Shown piece after piece: positions 1-7,310 of a DNA stretch of 42,300 nucleotides. A program made the position numbers and the translations under genes. The stretch comes from Candidatus Lambdaproteobacteria bacterium (GTDB taxonomy: Bacteria > SAR324 > JACQKK01). The DNA is taken from positions 1 to 42,300 of the forward strand of contig JACQKK010000138.1 of assembly GCA_016204605.1 (NCBI GenBank). The letters are read 5' to 3'. Under the pieces are notes generated by a model that saw nothing but the letters and a program-made list of their open reading frames with translations, was not told the DNA's origin and did not search any database. Each line of letters starts with the position of its first letter. The stretch's first letter is position 1.

Positions 1-60
1 CGCGGGCAGAAACCGCCGCAGCACCTCCCAATCCTCCTCCACCACCGGTCGCTCGCCCAT
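1..60 (-). CDS. N-terminus of a truncated gene, possibly an IS4-like transposase
   Basis: Read on the minus strand, an ATG preceded by a good ribosome binding site (GGAGGTGGCG) opens a frame of 20 codons, beginning MGERPVVEEDWEVLRRFLPA, that runs off the left edge of the window. The short segment resembles from memory the start of IS4-type transposases, which often begin with an acidic stretch followed by a W-x-x-L-x-x-F-L-P segment, but 20 residues are too few to name it. It could equally be an unrelated hypothetical protein. Confidence 0.4.
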   Translation of the reverse strand, partial: MGERPVVEEDWEVLRRFLPA

Positions 61-117
61 CGCCACCTCCCTGTGACTTGTGGTAACGAGACTCTACTCC
101 TTCAGCGATCCCCATGC

Positions 118-136
118 AAGCGTTATCTTAACGCTT
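118..136. repeat. Perfect 8-bp inverted repeat, operator- or hairpin-like
   Basis: AAGCGTTA (118-125) and TAACGCTT (129-136) are exact reverse complements separated by TCT. The site is AT-richer than its surroundings and lies about 58 bases upstream of the truncated minus-strand gene at the left edge, so it could be an operator, the end of an insertion element, or a small hairpin. Nothing in the sequence decides among these. The rest of the gap between the two flanking genes shows no gene. Confidence 0.45.
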
Positions 137-280
137 ATGCCACCAAGTGGGGAGGGGCAGGGGTGGGGACGCGCACGGCGAAAGGCCCACGTCACGCCCC
201 TTCGCCGCCCGACCCGCGGAAGAGCCACAGGAGCACACGCGAGCCATAGGCTAACACCTAGGGGGCCCGGGGGTGAGGTC

Positions 281-307
281 GCCGGAGGCTGGCGGCACGC
301 CTCCGGC
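281..307 (-). terminator. Hairpin just after the citrate synthase gene
   Basis: GCCGGAGGC (281-289) and GCCTCCGGC (299-307) form a perfect 9-bp GC stem with a 9-nt loop, starting 5 nt beyond the citrate synthase stop codon on the minus strand. No U-tract follows, so it may be an intrinsic terminator of relaxed type or simply an mRNA 3' end stabiliser. Confidence 0.4.
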
Positions 308-312
308 GCCGC

Positions 313-1503
313 TCAAGCGCTTGGGGCGAGCAGCGCCTTGTACTCGGCGCCGGTCGGCAAGGGCTTCACGCCGCCGGTGTAGGGGTAGCGGGGCCGATAC
401 AGGGGCACGTGATCCTCCGCCTCGTGGTGCAGTTGCGCCGCGATGCAGGGATTGCGCGCCAGCCCGAACAGCACCGTGAACATGCGCGGGTCCTTGAAGC
501 CGAGCTCGTACAGGATCGCACCCGAGACTTGGTCCACGTTCGGGTAGGGGTTCTGGATCTGGCTCTTGCCCTCCTTCGCGCGGGTGGGGTTGGCCACCTG
601 CTCGACGAATTCCGGCCAGCCCGTGCGCAACTGCTTGGCCACGGCCAGCAGCGGCGAATCCGGGATCAGCTCCTCGGCCAGCTTGTAGAAGATCTTGGCC
701 CGCGGGTCTTCCTTGCGGAGCACGGCATGGCCGAACCCGAACATCGGGTATTCCTTCTCGAAGTTCTCCTTGATCAGCTCCTTGGCCGATTTGCCGGAGG
801 ACTGCATGCGCTGGTGGAAATCGAGAATCTCCGCGAGCGACTGCTGGTTGGCCTTGCCATGGCGCTCGCCGTAGAGGCCGATCATCCCCGCGGCCAGGGC
901 GTACCACAGCTCGACGTGGCCGCTGCCCGCAGCCTTGGCGATGAAGGTCGAAAGGTTGCCCCCGCCGTGGTCGGCATGGACGGTGCAGAACTGGTCCAGG
1001 AAGCGCCCGACCTTGCTGCTCATCTTCATTTCGTCGGCCATGATCTGGCCGTAGCTCTGGTACGTGCTCGGGACGGCCGGGCGCTTGCCGGTGATGGCGG
1101 CGGCGCAGATCAGGGGCATCCACGCCACGCACTCCTTCACCCCCTCGAGGAACTGAGGCCGGCCCGTGGTGTACCGCCCGCGCTTCGTGCCCGCGAGGCA
1201 CAGCCCCTGGATCATCTTCTCCATGGGGTGAGCCTCGGGGATCGCGTTCATGATATCGCAAATCTCGAGCGGGAAATTCTTGCGTCGCCGCACGACGTCG
1301 TCCTTGAACTCCGCCATCTGCTTGGCGTTGGGCCAGTTCCGGTTGATCATGGCGAGGTACACCGCCACCACATCGAGGTCGTACAGATCGAAGATGGGAA
1401 TGCCGAGATAGGTGACACCTGTGTCGGGGTTGACGTCGCTCGTGAACGAGCTTCCGACGATGACTCCGCGTAAGCCTATGTTCTTGTGAATGTCTTCAGC
1501 CAT
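313..1503 (-). CDS. gltA: Citrate synthase, eukaryote-like type
   Basis: 396 residues. Citrate synthase condenses acetyl-CoA and oxaloacetate to citrate in the cytosol at the entry of the TCA cycle. All active-site signatures are visible: HADHGGGN (176-183, equivalent of pig His238), GERHGKANQ (His215, equivalent of His274), GFGHAVLRKEDPR (His259, equivalent of His320), NVDQVSG (Asp324, equivalent of Asp375) and YRPRYPYTG near the C-terminus. The HxDHxGGN and GHAVLRK signatures match the mitochondrial-type enzyme better than the E. coli hexameric type, recalling the eukaryote-like synthase of Geobacter. The start was placed at MAEDIHKN; an in-frame ATG 96 codons upstream would add low-complexity sequence typical of non-coding DNA. 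The gene stands alone, divergent from the motor-like operon. A 2-methylcitrate synthase activity cannot be excluded. Confidence 0.93.
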   Translation of the reverse strand: MAEDIHKNIGLRGVIVGSSFTSDVNPDTGVTYLGIPIFDLYDLDVVAVYLAMINRNWPNAKQMAEFKDDVVRRRKNFPLEICDIMNAIPEAHPMEKMIQGLCLAGTKRGRYTTGRPQFLEGVKECVAWMPLICAAAITGKRPAVPSTYQSYGQIMADEMKMSSKVGRFLDQFCTVHADHGGGNLSTFIAKAAGSGHVELWYALAAGMIGLYGERHGKANQQSLAEILDFHQRMQSSGKSAKELIKENFEKEYPMFGFGHAVLRKEDPRAKIFYKLAEELIPDSPLLAVAKQLRTGWPEFVEQVANPTRAKEGKSQIQNPYPNVDQVSGAILYELGFKDPRMFTVLFGLARNPCIAAQLHHEAEDHVPLYRPRYPYTGGVKPLPTGAEYKALLAPSA

Positions 1504-1854
1504 CGGTTCACCCGATTCGTGTGGTTTACCCTTCCCCCCTTTCCATCGTGCGCCGCTTTCCCCGGCCCCGGCAAGCGACTGTTTGGTTTCTGTGCTTAGC
1601 CAGGACCGTGCTAAAAGACAAGCACAACCTGGCATCAGGGGCGCACCCCGCCCGCAAAGCCGCCACTGGCGCGCGAAATTGTTTGATCGCCCGCGCCGGA
1701 CGTGCGATGGTGGGCTGAGAGCCGGCCGGAGTTTGGTATGCCGTTTGCTTTCAAGCCGGGCAGGTTTCAACCGTATGAAGCCAAAGGACAAAATCGCGTC
1801 CCCGCTGCCTCGCGCGATCCATCATCCGTGTGCACGCTTCGGTAAGGCTGCCCC
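1504..1854. other. Divergent intergenic region, citrate synthase / motor-like operon
   Basis: About 350 bases separate the two divergent start codons and must hold the promoters of both the citrate synthase gene and the 8.5-kb operon. Open frames crossing it have arginine/proline-rich composition typical of non-coding GC-rich DNA. It is less GC-rich around 1580-1690 and 1735-1800, but I could not find a convincing pair of -35 and -10 boxes in either direction. Confidence 0.6.
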
Positions 1855-2820
1855 ATGATCGACAGGCTCGGGACCCTGGTTGGATTCTTCGTCGGTGTGT
1901 TCCTGATCGTCTTCGGCATCACATGGCCGGATCAGCTTTCGAACTACTACGTCTACCGGATCGCCCAGTACGAGCAGGAGGTCAACGATCTGCGCGTGCG
2001 AGGCGCCACGCGGGGCGAGGTGGCCCAGAAGCAGGTGGAGATCCAGCAATTCAAGAGCTCATGGGTGGCGGGCATCACCCGGTTTCTCGACCTGAAATCG
2101 GTGCTGATCGTGCTCGGGGGCTCCTACGCCGCGATCCTGATCGCGTTTCCGTTCCGGCGCGCATTGGCGACGTTCGCCTACATCGGCATGGTGTTCCAGC
2201 GGGAGCGCACCGAGGAGGAATTCGAGACCGTCTACAAGCACCTGATGGAGTTCTCCCAGTACCGGTTCGACAAGGAGATCATCCCCGACGAGAAGGTCGC
2301 CGTGGTGCCGCTTTACTTCCTGCGCGACAGCCTCGAGAACTTCATCCAGGTGGACTGGGTGAGCGAGGAGATGGTGCAGGAGATCGTCTCCTCCGAGATC
2401 GAGAACTACGCGTACCAGGAGGACCAGTCCATCGCCGTGATGGCCTACATGGGCCGGGTCGCCCCGGCCTTCGGCATGCTGGGCACGGTGGTGGGGCTGA
2501 TCCTGCTGATGGGCTCCGCCGGGGAGAACGCCTCGATCGGACAGATCATGGGCGGCATGTCCGTGGCGCTGATCACCACCCTCTACGGCGTGCTGCTGGC
2601 GCAGCTGATCTTCCTGCCGGTGTCGGCCAAGATCACGCGCAAGAAGGAAAGCTACATCCGGCTCTATGAGATGATCCGGGAAGGCATCCTGTATCTGCAC
2701 CGCCGGGAGCGCCCCGACGTGATGCAGCAGGACCTGGAGATTTACCTCTCCAAGAAGCGCAGGCTCAAGATGAGGGATGAACGCAGGGCCGCGCTGGCCC
2801 GGGGCGAATTCAACCTATGA
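1855..2820 (+). CDS. MotA/TolQ/ExbB-type proton-channel (stator) protein
   Basis: 321 residues, inner membrane. Four membrane segments: 5-24, 82-100, 202-219 and 231-256. The last two carry the MotA signatures APAFGMLGTVVGL (203-215) and the VALITTLYGVLLAQLIFLP hairpin (237-255) with the two conserved prolines. The segment FLDLKSVLIVLGGS before helix 2 is also typical MotA. Unlike ordinary MotA, about 50 residues of hydrophilic, probably helical sequence (25-77) separate helix 1 from helix 2. The cytoplasmic loop (101-200) lacks an obvious copy of the R-E-G-x-x-x-L-E segment that carries the two FliG-contacting charges of E. coli MotA. Its stop overlaps the start of the MotB-like gene (ATGA), so a stator complex is expected. 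It heads an operon with a FliG-like gene, arguing against a TolQ or ExbB role. Confidence 0.9.
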   Translation: MIDRLGTLVGFFVGVFLIVFGITWPDQLSNYYVYRIAQYEQEVNDLRVRGATRGEVAQKQVEIQQFKSSWVAGITRFLDLKSVLIVLGGSYAAILIAFPFRRALATFAYIGMVFQRERTEEEFETVYKHLMEFSQYRFDKEIIPDEKVAVVPLYFLRDSLENFIQVDWVSEEMVQEIVSSEIENYAYQEDQSIAVMAYMGRVAPAFGMLGTVVGLILLMGSAGENASIGQIMGGMSVALITTLYGVLLAQLIFLPVSAKITRKKESYIRLYEMIREGILYLHRRERPDVMQQDLEIYLSKKRRLKMRDERRAALARGEFNL

Positions 2821-3473
2821 GCGAACGGAAACGCCGACCCTTCATCAGCGAGGAATCCGGCGAGCAGATGGAGGAATGGGTCGTCACGTTCGCCGACCTG
2901 ATGTCGCTGCTGTTCAGCTTCTTCGTCCTGCTGACCACGCTGTCCACGTCGCCGAAGAACTGTAGCGATATCGCCAGGTACCTGGAGGAGAACCGGCCCT
3001 TGTACAAGGATTTCGAGCTGCGCAACTCGAAGCTGGAATGCGTGATCACGCTGCCCTCGGACTTCCTGTTCCAGACGGGGCAGGATCAGGTGCAGCCGGC
3101 GGCGCTCACGCGCCTGAAGCCCCTGTTCACGACGATCAAGGGCATCAAGGCGCACAAGGACGATCTGCTCGTGGTGGAAGGCCACACGGACGACGTGCCG
3201 ATCAAAACCGCCAAGTTTCCCTCGAACTGGGAGCTATCCTCGGCGCGGGCAACCAACGTGGCCAGCTTCCTGCGCGAGGTGGGCATGAACTCCTCGCAGT
3301 TGTCGATCCGGGCCTATGCCGATCAGCGGCCGCGGGTGGCCTACAAGGACGAGGCTGGCCAGCCGCTCAAGGGACGGGAGCTGCAGCAAGTCCGCCAGCG
3401 CAACCGCCGTGTGGAAATCTATCTGATCGATCAGCCGAAGCGCATCGAGGACTACGGCGTGCTGTTCCGATAG
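2817..3473 (+). CDS. MotB-type stator protein with OmpA-like peptidoglycan-binding domain
   Basis: 218 residues, clearly shorter than enteric MotB (about 300). The N-terminus EEWVVTFADLMSLLFSFFVLL is the MotB proton-channel helix; Asp27 is the equivalent of the essential Asp32 of E. coli MotB. An OmpA C-terminal fold follows (about 74-205) with EGHTDDVP (121-128), NWELSSARA (137-145) and RNRRVEI (195-201), the residues that hold diaminopimelate in peptidoglycan. The linker between helix and OmpA domain is only about 25-30 residues, so the plug/linker region of classic MotB is reduced. The gene overlaps the MotA-like gene by 4 bp, indicating translational coupling. The two proteins should form an ion-driven stator anchored to the cell wall. 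Confidence 0.92.
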   Translation: MSERKRRPFISEESGEQMEEWVVTFADLMSLLFSFFVLLTTLSTSPKNCSDIARYLEENRPLYKDFELRNSKLECVITLPSDFLFQTGQDQVQPAALTRLKPLFTTIKGIKAHKDDLLVVEGHTDDVPIKTAKFPSNWELSSARATNVASFLREVGMNSSQLSIRAYADQRPRVAYKDEAGQPLKGRELQQVRQRNRRVEIYLIDQPKRIEDYGVLFR

Positions 3474-3505
3474 CGATGATGGACTGGACCAGGGAGGGTC
3501 ATTCG

Positions 3506-4648
3506 GTGAAACCGCTCAGGATGGGGTCAAGCTTGCGCCGCCGCATGGGGCAGGCCTTGGGCATTGCCTGCGGCCTGGCGATCTGGGCGGGCGCGGCGCT
3601 GGCCCAGGCGCCCACCGCCCCCGGCGCTCCGCGCCCCGCGGCGCCCGGCGCTGCGCCTGGTGCCGTGCGCCCCACGGTGCCCCCCGCCGGCACGGGTGGC
3701 GCGCAGGCGCGGCAGGAGGGCTTTTCGATCGTCCAGGACGAGCGCCTGTACCAACTGGAGGAGGTGATCTCGCTGATCGCCGGTTCGGTGGGCAAGGTGG
3801 CCGACAAGGTCAAGACGCTCGCCATCAACTCCTTCTATTTCGGCCACGATGTGGATCCCGATTTCCGCCGCAAGGCGGAGATCATCATCATGGATCGCCT
3901 GCTCAACGCCAACCCCAACGTGCGCCTGATCCAGTGCCAGGAATGCCAGCGGCTGGAGACGAAGATCGTCCGCGGCATCCTGCGCCTGCGCAAGGGCATC
4001 CCCAGCGGCGAGACGCGGCGCGAGCTGGCGAAGACGCTGGGGGCGGACGGCTTCATCGATATCGGCCTGTTCCAGAGCGGCGGCCAGATGACGGTCTACC
4101 TCAAGGTGGTCGAAGCCGAATCCGGGGCGATCATCCTGGTGGATGAGCTGGCCGGGCGGGTCGCCTTCAAGCGCCGCGCCCTCACCTTCTCCTTCGGCGA
4201 CATGACCTTCCCGATCAAGGTGGGCACCAAGACCGTGCAGCACAACGCGCTTGTGCTGGGCGTCAGCGAATCGGCCCAGCTCACCGGCCGCTTCTCCTTC
4301 ACCGTGGACCTGGCCGCCTACGCCGACAACAACGAGCTCAACACGAGCAAGTACCTTACTCTCGACGCTGGCCTGGTGCTGAGACCCACGCTCGGTTTCG
4401 ACATCCTCCAGATGCCCAGCAGCACCTCGCGCCTGCTTTTCTACTTGGGGGTCGGCAAGCTCTTGTCGCCCCAGTTGAACTACGCCACGCTGTTCTCGAC
4501 GGGGTTGCAGTACGTGGTCGGCGACCGGCTGGTGGTGCAGTTCGGTGTGAACTCCTTCCCCGACACGAACGTCAAGGTCGCCTCGGGATCGTCGGCAGCC
4601 ACGCTCACAGGAGTCGGCAATGAATTGCGCTTCGGCTACCGGTTCTAA
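3506..4648 (+). CDS. Outer-membrane protein: CsgG/FlgO-like periplasmic part plus C-terminal barrel
   Basis: 380 residues from the GTG start, chosen because AGGGAGGG (3491-3498) sits 7 nt upstream; an in-frame ATG pair at 3476/3479 has no ribosome binding site. Signal peptide 1-33 (ends GAALA-Q), an Ala/Pro-rich linker 34-66, then a mixed alpha/beta region (about 75-235) with LYQLEEVISLIAGSVGKVADKV and a segment where a small protein sums subunits and residues much as in CsgG/FlgO-type lipoprotein folds. Cys144 and Cys147 form a CxxC pair within it. From about 250 the sequence turns into alternating amphipathic strands ending in RFGYRF, with terminal phenylalanine, the signature of an outer-membrane beta-barrel. 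Family assignment of the middle domain is tentative. Position in the operon suggests an outer-membrane collar or anchor for the inner-membrane motor. Confidence 0.7.
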   Translation: MKPLRMGSSLRRRMGQALGIACGLAIWAGAALAQAPTAPGAPRPAAPGAAPGAVRPTVPPAGTGGAQARQEGFSIVQDERLYQLEEVISLIAGSVGKVADKVKTLAINSFYFGHDVDPDFRRKAEIIIMDRLLNANPNVRLIQCQECQRLETKIVRGILRLRKGIPSGETRRELAKTLGADGFIDIGLFQSGGQMTVYLKVVEAESGAIILVDELAGRVAFKRRALTFSFGDMTFPIKVGTKTVQHNALVLGVSESAQLTGRFSFTVDLAAYADNNELNTSKYLTLDAGLVLRPTLGFDILQMPSSTSRLLFYLGVGKLLSPQLNYATLFSTGLQYVVGDRLVVQFGVNSFPDTNVKVASGSSAATLTGVGNELRFGYRF

Positions 4649-5405
4649 GGCTCGGGCCGGTTCGCGGTCTGGGGCCGGTTCGCGGTCGGCGGCCTGGCGT
4701 TCGCTCCGGCCGGCGCCGGGGCTTGCCGCGCTCGCGCTCGCGCTGGCGTTGGGGGCATGCGCGAAGAAGGACGCCGCGAAGGGCCCGGAGACGACCGTGC
4801 TCACCACGCGCAGCGGCGAGACCGGCATCCAGGTCGTCGAAGGCGAGCGGGCCGGCAGCAAGACCGTCAAGGTGACCACCACCTACCGCGGCCAGGAATC
4901 GAACATCGTCATCAACATCGAAGACCCGGTCTACGAGATCGAGATCCCCCTCTCCATCGAGCAGCAGTTGCCCGCGGCGGCGCGAGGAGCCCCCGGAGCG
5001 GCGGGAGCCGGCGGGGGCGCCGGCGACTTCCAGGACCTGCTGATCGCGCAATATGTGGAGAAGGCACAGGAGGCCATGCTCGAGGGCGATTACAACCGCG
5101 CCCTGCGCCAGGTGAACCTGGTGCTGCTGGTCAGGCCCGATCACGTCAAGGCCCACGAGATGAAGGGCTCGATCTATTACGCGATGGGGAACTACCAGCT
5201 CGCCAACGAGGAATGGGAGCAGGTGCTGGCCAGCGATCCCTCGAACCAGGAGGTGCGGTCGTTCCAGGAGTTCCTCAAGAGCCGGGGCGGCGCCCCGCAG
5301 CCGCCGCTGCCGGGCGTGCCCGCCGGCGCGGCCGGCCCAGCGGCTCCCGCCAAGGTGCCGGGCAAAGGCGCCGCGCAGCCTCCCAAGCCGGAGCCGCCGC
5401 GATGA
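4620..5405 (+). CDS. TPR lipoprotein of the motor-like operon
   Basis: 261 residues. A basic N-terminus and hydrophobic stretch end in the lipobox ALGAC, giving lipidated Cys47. A beta-rich segment (55-115) is followed by an Ala/Gly linker and one or two tetratricopeptide motifs (about 140-225) with the sequence GSIYYAMGNYQLANEEW; a Pro-rich tail closes it. The start lies 29 bp inside the upstream gene with CACAGGAG (4606-4613) as ribosome binding site. The same TPR signature recurs in the next two proteins, so the three probably share a partner or stack together in the periplasm. The N-terminal Ser/Arg/Gly-rich residues come from a short direct repeat (GCCGGTTCGCGGTC, twice) near 4656-4690. 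Outer- or inner-leaflet sorting cannot be told; the residue after Cys is Ala, which in enterics favours the outer membrane. Confidence 0.82.
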   Translation: MNCASATGSKARAGSRSGAGSRSAAWRSLRPAPGLAALALALALGACAKKDAAKGPETTVLTTRSGETGIQVVEGERAGSKTVKVTTTYRGQESNIVINIEDPVYEIEIPLSIEQQLPAAARGAPGAAGAGGGAGDFQDLLIAQYVEKAQEAMLEGDYNRALRQVNLVLLVRPDHVKAHEMKGSIYYAMGNYQLANEEWEQVLASDPSNQEVRSFQEFLKSRGGAPQPPLPGVPAGAAGPAAPAKVPGKGAAQPPKPEPPR

Positions 5406-6364
5406 GCCGCCACGCTTCCGACCGGCCTGGTCGCCGCACCGCGGCACGTGGGGCGGCGCCCGTGCTCGCGCTGGCGCTGCTGCTGGCGTGGGCGGTCCTC
5501 CCGGTTTCCGCCCGCGCGCAGACCGAGAACCTGCTGGACCGGATCACCAACGCCAGGATGGTGCAGTTCGAGGAGCGGCTGACGCGGGAGCTGAACGCGG
5601 CGATCTCGCGCTACATCTCCGATAAGCAGTACGTGCTGCGGGTGAACGTGATCTGGAACCGCGACGTGATCCCCGCGGCGCCTGGGCCGGCCCTTTCGCC
5701 CGATCGGCAGAAGCTGCCCGGCTTCCCCATCTTCGTGCGCAGCCCGGACGCGCCGGCGGTGGACGAGACCGTCCCGCCGTTCGTGCGGATGGTGGTGCGG
5801 GTGCTGATGGACGAGACGCTGCCCGAATACTACGAGCTGTTCCTCCGCAAGATCGTGCCTGTCGTGGCCCGCTTCGATGAGAGGCGGGGCGATCAGGTGA
5901 TCGTGCTCAAGGAGACCTTCCCGCCGGCGGCGCGTCAGGAACTGCCGCCCACCCTGCCGGAGAAGGAGCTGATGCAGCAGTTGGGCGGCGCGCCGCAGCC
6001 CCCTCCGGCGGCCGCCCCCCCGCTGCCGGGCGCAGCGCCCGCGGCGCCGTTCGCGCCGGAACCGCCGCCCCGCGCGGCCGCAGCCGCGCCGCGCATGTCG
6101 GAAATGCAGGCGGCCCAGATCGCCTTCGACGAGCAGCGCTACACCGACGCGCTGCGGATCGTGCAGCAGGGCTTTCAGCGGGCGGAAACCAACCGCAGCC
6201 GGGGCGAGTTCCTGGCCATGGAGGGCTCCGTCTATTTCACGATGAAGAACCTGAGCGCGGCGCGGGAATCGTGGAAGCGCGCCCTCGTGTTCGATCCGAC
6301 CAATCTCGATGTGCATCGGGCGTTGACCCTGGTGGAAACCCAACCGAGCAAGGTGGCGCCATGA
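5402..6364 (+). CDS. Secreted FliF RBM3-like ring domain plus TPR protein
   Basis: 320 residues. Signal peptide 1-39 (VSARA-Q). Residues about 45-173 read like the third ring-building motif of the flagellar MS-ring protein FliF: an N-terminal helix (FEERLTRELNAAISRYI), a strand (VLRVNVIWN), the family-specific LPGF motif (105-108), then a strand-helix-strand ending FDERRGDQVIVLKETF (158-173), which parallels the FliF GFxxxRGDxxxVVN ending. A Pro/Ala-rich linker (185-230) leads to a TPR (235-310) with GSVYFTMKNLSAARESW. There is no second membrane helix, so the protein is periplasmic. ATGA overlap with the preceding gene. Homology to FliF is my reading of the motif pattern, not a database result. 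Confidence 0.75.
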   Translation: MSRHASDRPGRRTAARGAAPVLALALLLAWAVLPVSARAQTENLLDRITNARMVQFEERLTRELNAAISRYISDKQYVLRVNVIWNRDVIPAAPGPALSPDRQKLPGFPIFVRSPDAPAVDETVPPFVRMVVRVLMDETLPEYYELFLRKIVPVVARFDERRGDQVIVLKETFPPAARQELPPTLPEKELMQQLGGAPQPPPAAAPPLPGAAPAAPFAPEPPPRAAAAAPRMSEMQAAQIAFDEQRYTDALRIVQQGFQRAETNRSRGEFLAMEGSVYFTMKNLSAARESWKRALVFDPTNLDVHRALTLVETQPSKVAP

Positions 6365-7242
6365 ACCGAGCCCCCGCATCGCAGCCCGCTCCCGGCGCCC
6401 GCCGGCGCTGGGGCCCCCTGCTCGCCCTGCTGCTGCCGCTGCTCGCGGCGCCGGCGGGCGCGGCCGAATTCGCCACGCCCCCCGGCCAGAACGTGGCCCT
6501 GCAGGAGGATCTGCTGCGCGAGAACGTCACCAAGCTGGCGCGCGATCTGGTGGGTGAACGGCTGCTCGATGTCAACGTCCACATCGGCTACGTGCGCACC
6601 GAAGCGCGCAGCCAGGCGGCGGGGCCCGAGCGCATCAAGCTGCCCGGCTTCAACAGCTTCATCGATGTCGGCACCCAGGGCCAGCCCCAGGTGGTGCCCG
6701 ATTTCGCCCGCGTCCGTCAGATCACGGTGATCATGCGCGCCGATCCCGAGCTCAAGCCCGACGCGATCGAGCGCGAGCTGCAATCCCAGGGCAAATTCTT
6801 CCAGGAGAAGGGCGACTGGCTCCAGGTGGTGGCCGTGGCCCCGCTGGCGGAGAAACCCGAAGCGGGCGCTGCGGCGAAGGGGGCGCGGCCGGCCGAGACC
6901 GGCGAAGGCAAGCCCAAGCCCCCCGCGGAGCCGCCGGCGGTCATGGCCAGGCGACCCCCGCCGCTCTCGCCCGAAGAAGCCTTGCGCGAGCCGCGGAGCA
7001 CCATGAACCTGATCCAGGCCCGCGATTCGTACTTCAAGGGGGATTTTCCGCGTGCGTTGGACCAGATTCTGCAAGCCATCCGGGAGCAGCCCGAAAATGC
7101 CCAGGCCTATGCCATGCTCGGCTCGATCTACTACACGATGAACTGGCAGAGCCTGGCGCTCAAGTATTGGGAGAAATCGCTGGCGTTGGATCCCGACAAC
7201 CGGGAAATCGCGCAACTGGTCGCCCAGCTTCACGATCGCTAG
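6361..7242 (+). CDS. Second secreted RBM3-like ring domain plus TPR protein
   Basis: 293 residues. Signal peptide 1-34 (PAGA-A). The ring-like domain (45-162) has the same order as in the gene before: a helical start, a strand (LLDVNVHIGYVR), the LPGF motif (94-97), and a strand-helix-strand ending EKGDWLQVVAVAP (149-161). A Lys/Pro/Ala linker (163-205) connects to a TPR (212-290) containing GSIYYTMNWQSLALKYW. It overlaps the preceding gene by ATGA, and 68 bases separate it from the FliG-like gene. Being a divergent paralogue of its neighbours, it is more likely to co-assemble in a heteromeric ring or stack than to be redundant. Confidence 0.75.
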   Translation: MNRAPASQPAPGARRRWGPLLALLLPLLAAPAGAAEFATPPGQNVALQEDLLRENVTKLARDLVGERLLDVNVHIGYVRTEARSQAAGPERIKLPGFNSFIDVGTQGQPQVVPDFARVRQITVIMRADPELKPDAIERELQSQGKFFQEKGDWLQVVAVAPLAEKPEAGAAAKGARPAETGEGKPKPPAEPPAVMARRPPPLSPEEALREPRSTMNLIQARDSYFKGDFPRALDQILQAIREQPENAQAYAMLGSIYYTMNWQSLALKYWEKSLALDPDNREIAQLVAQLHDR

Positions 7243-7310
7243 CCCATCCGCACCGGCGGATGGCCTTGGGGGCGGCCGACCGTCATGTCATCGGAGACCC
7301 AGGCGCAACC

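Noticed and set aside
1580..1620. A promoter pair for citrate synthase on the minus strand (TTGTCT - 17 nt - TAAGCA)
   Set aside because: The second box matches consensus at only two positions; too weak to report.
1855..3473. Reading the channel pair as TolQ/TolR or ExbB/ExbD
   Set aside because: The second protein has the MotB channel helix plus an OmpA-type peptidoglycan-binding domain, which TolR/ExbD lack, and the operon holds a FliG-like gene.
3476..3505. Upstream ATG codons (3476 and 3479) as start of the outer-membrane protein
   Set aside because: They lack a ribosome binding site; the GTG at 3506 has AGGGAGGG 7 nt upstream and gives a standard signal peptide.
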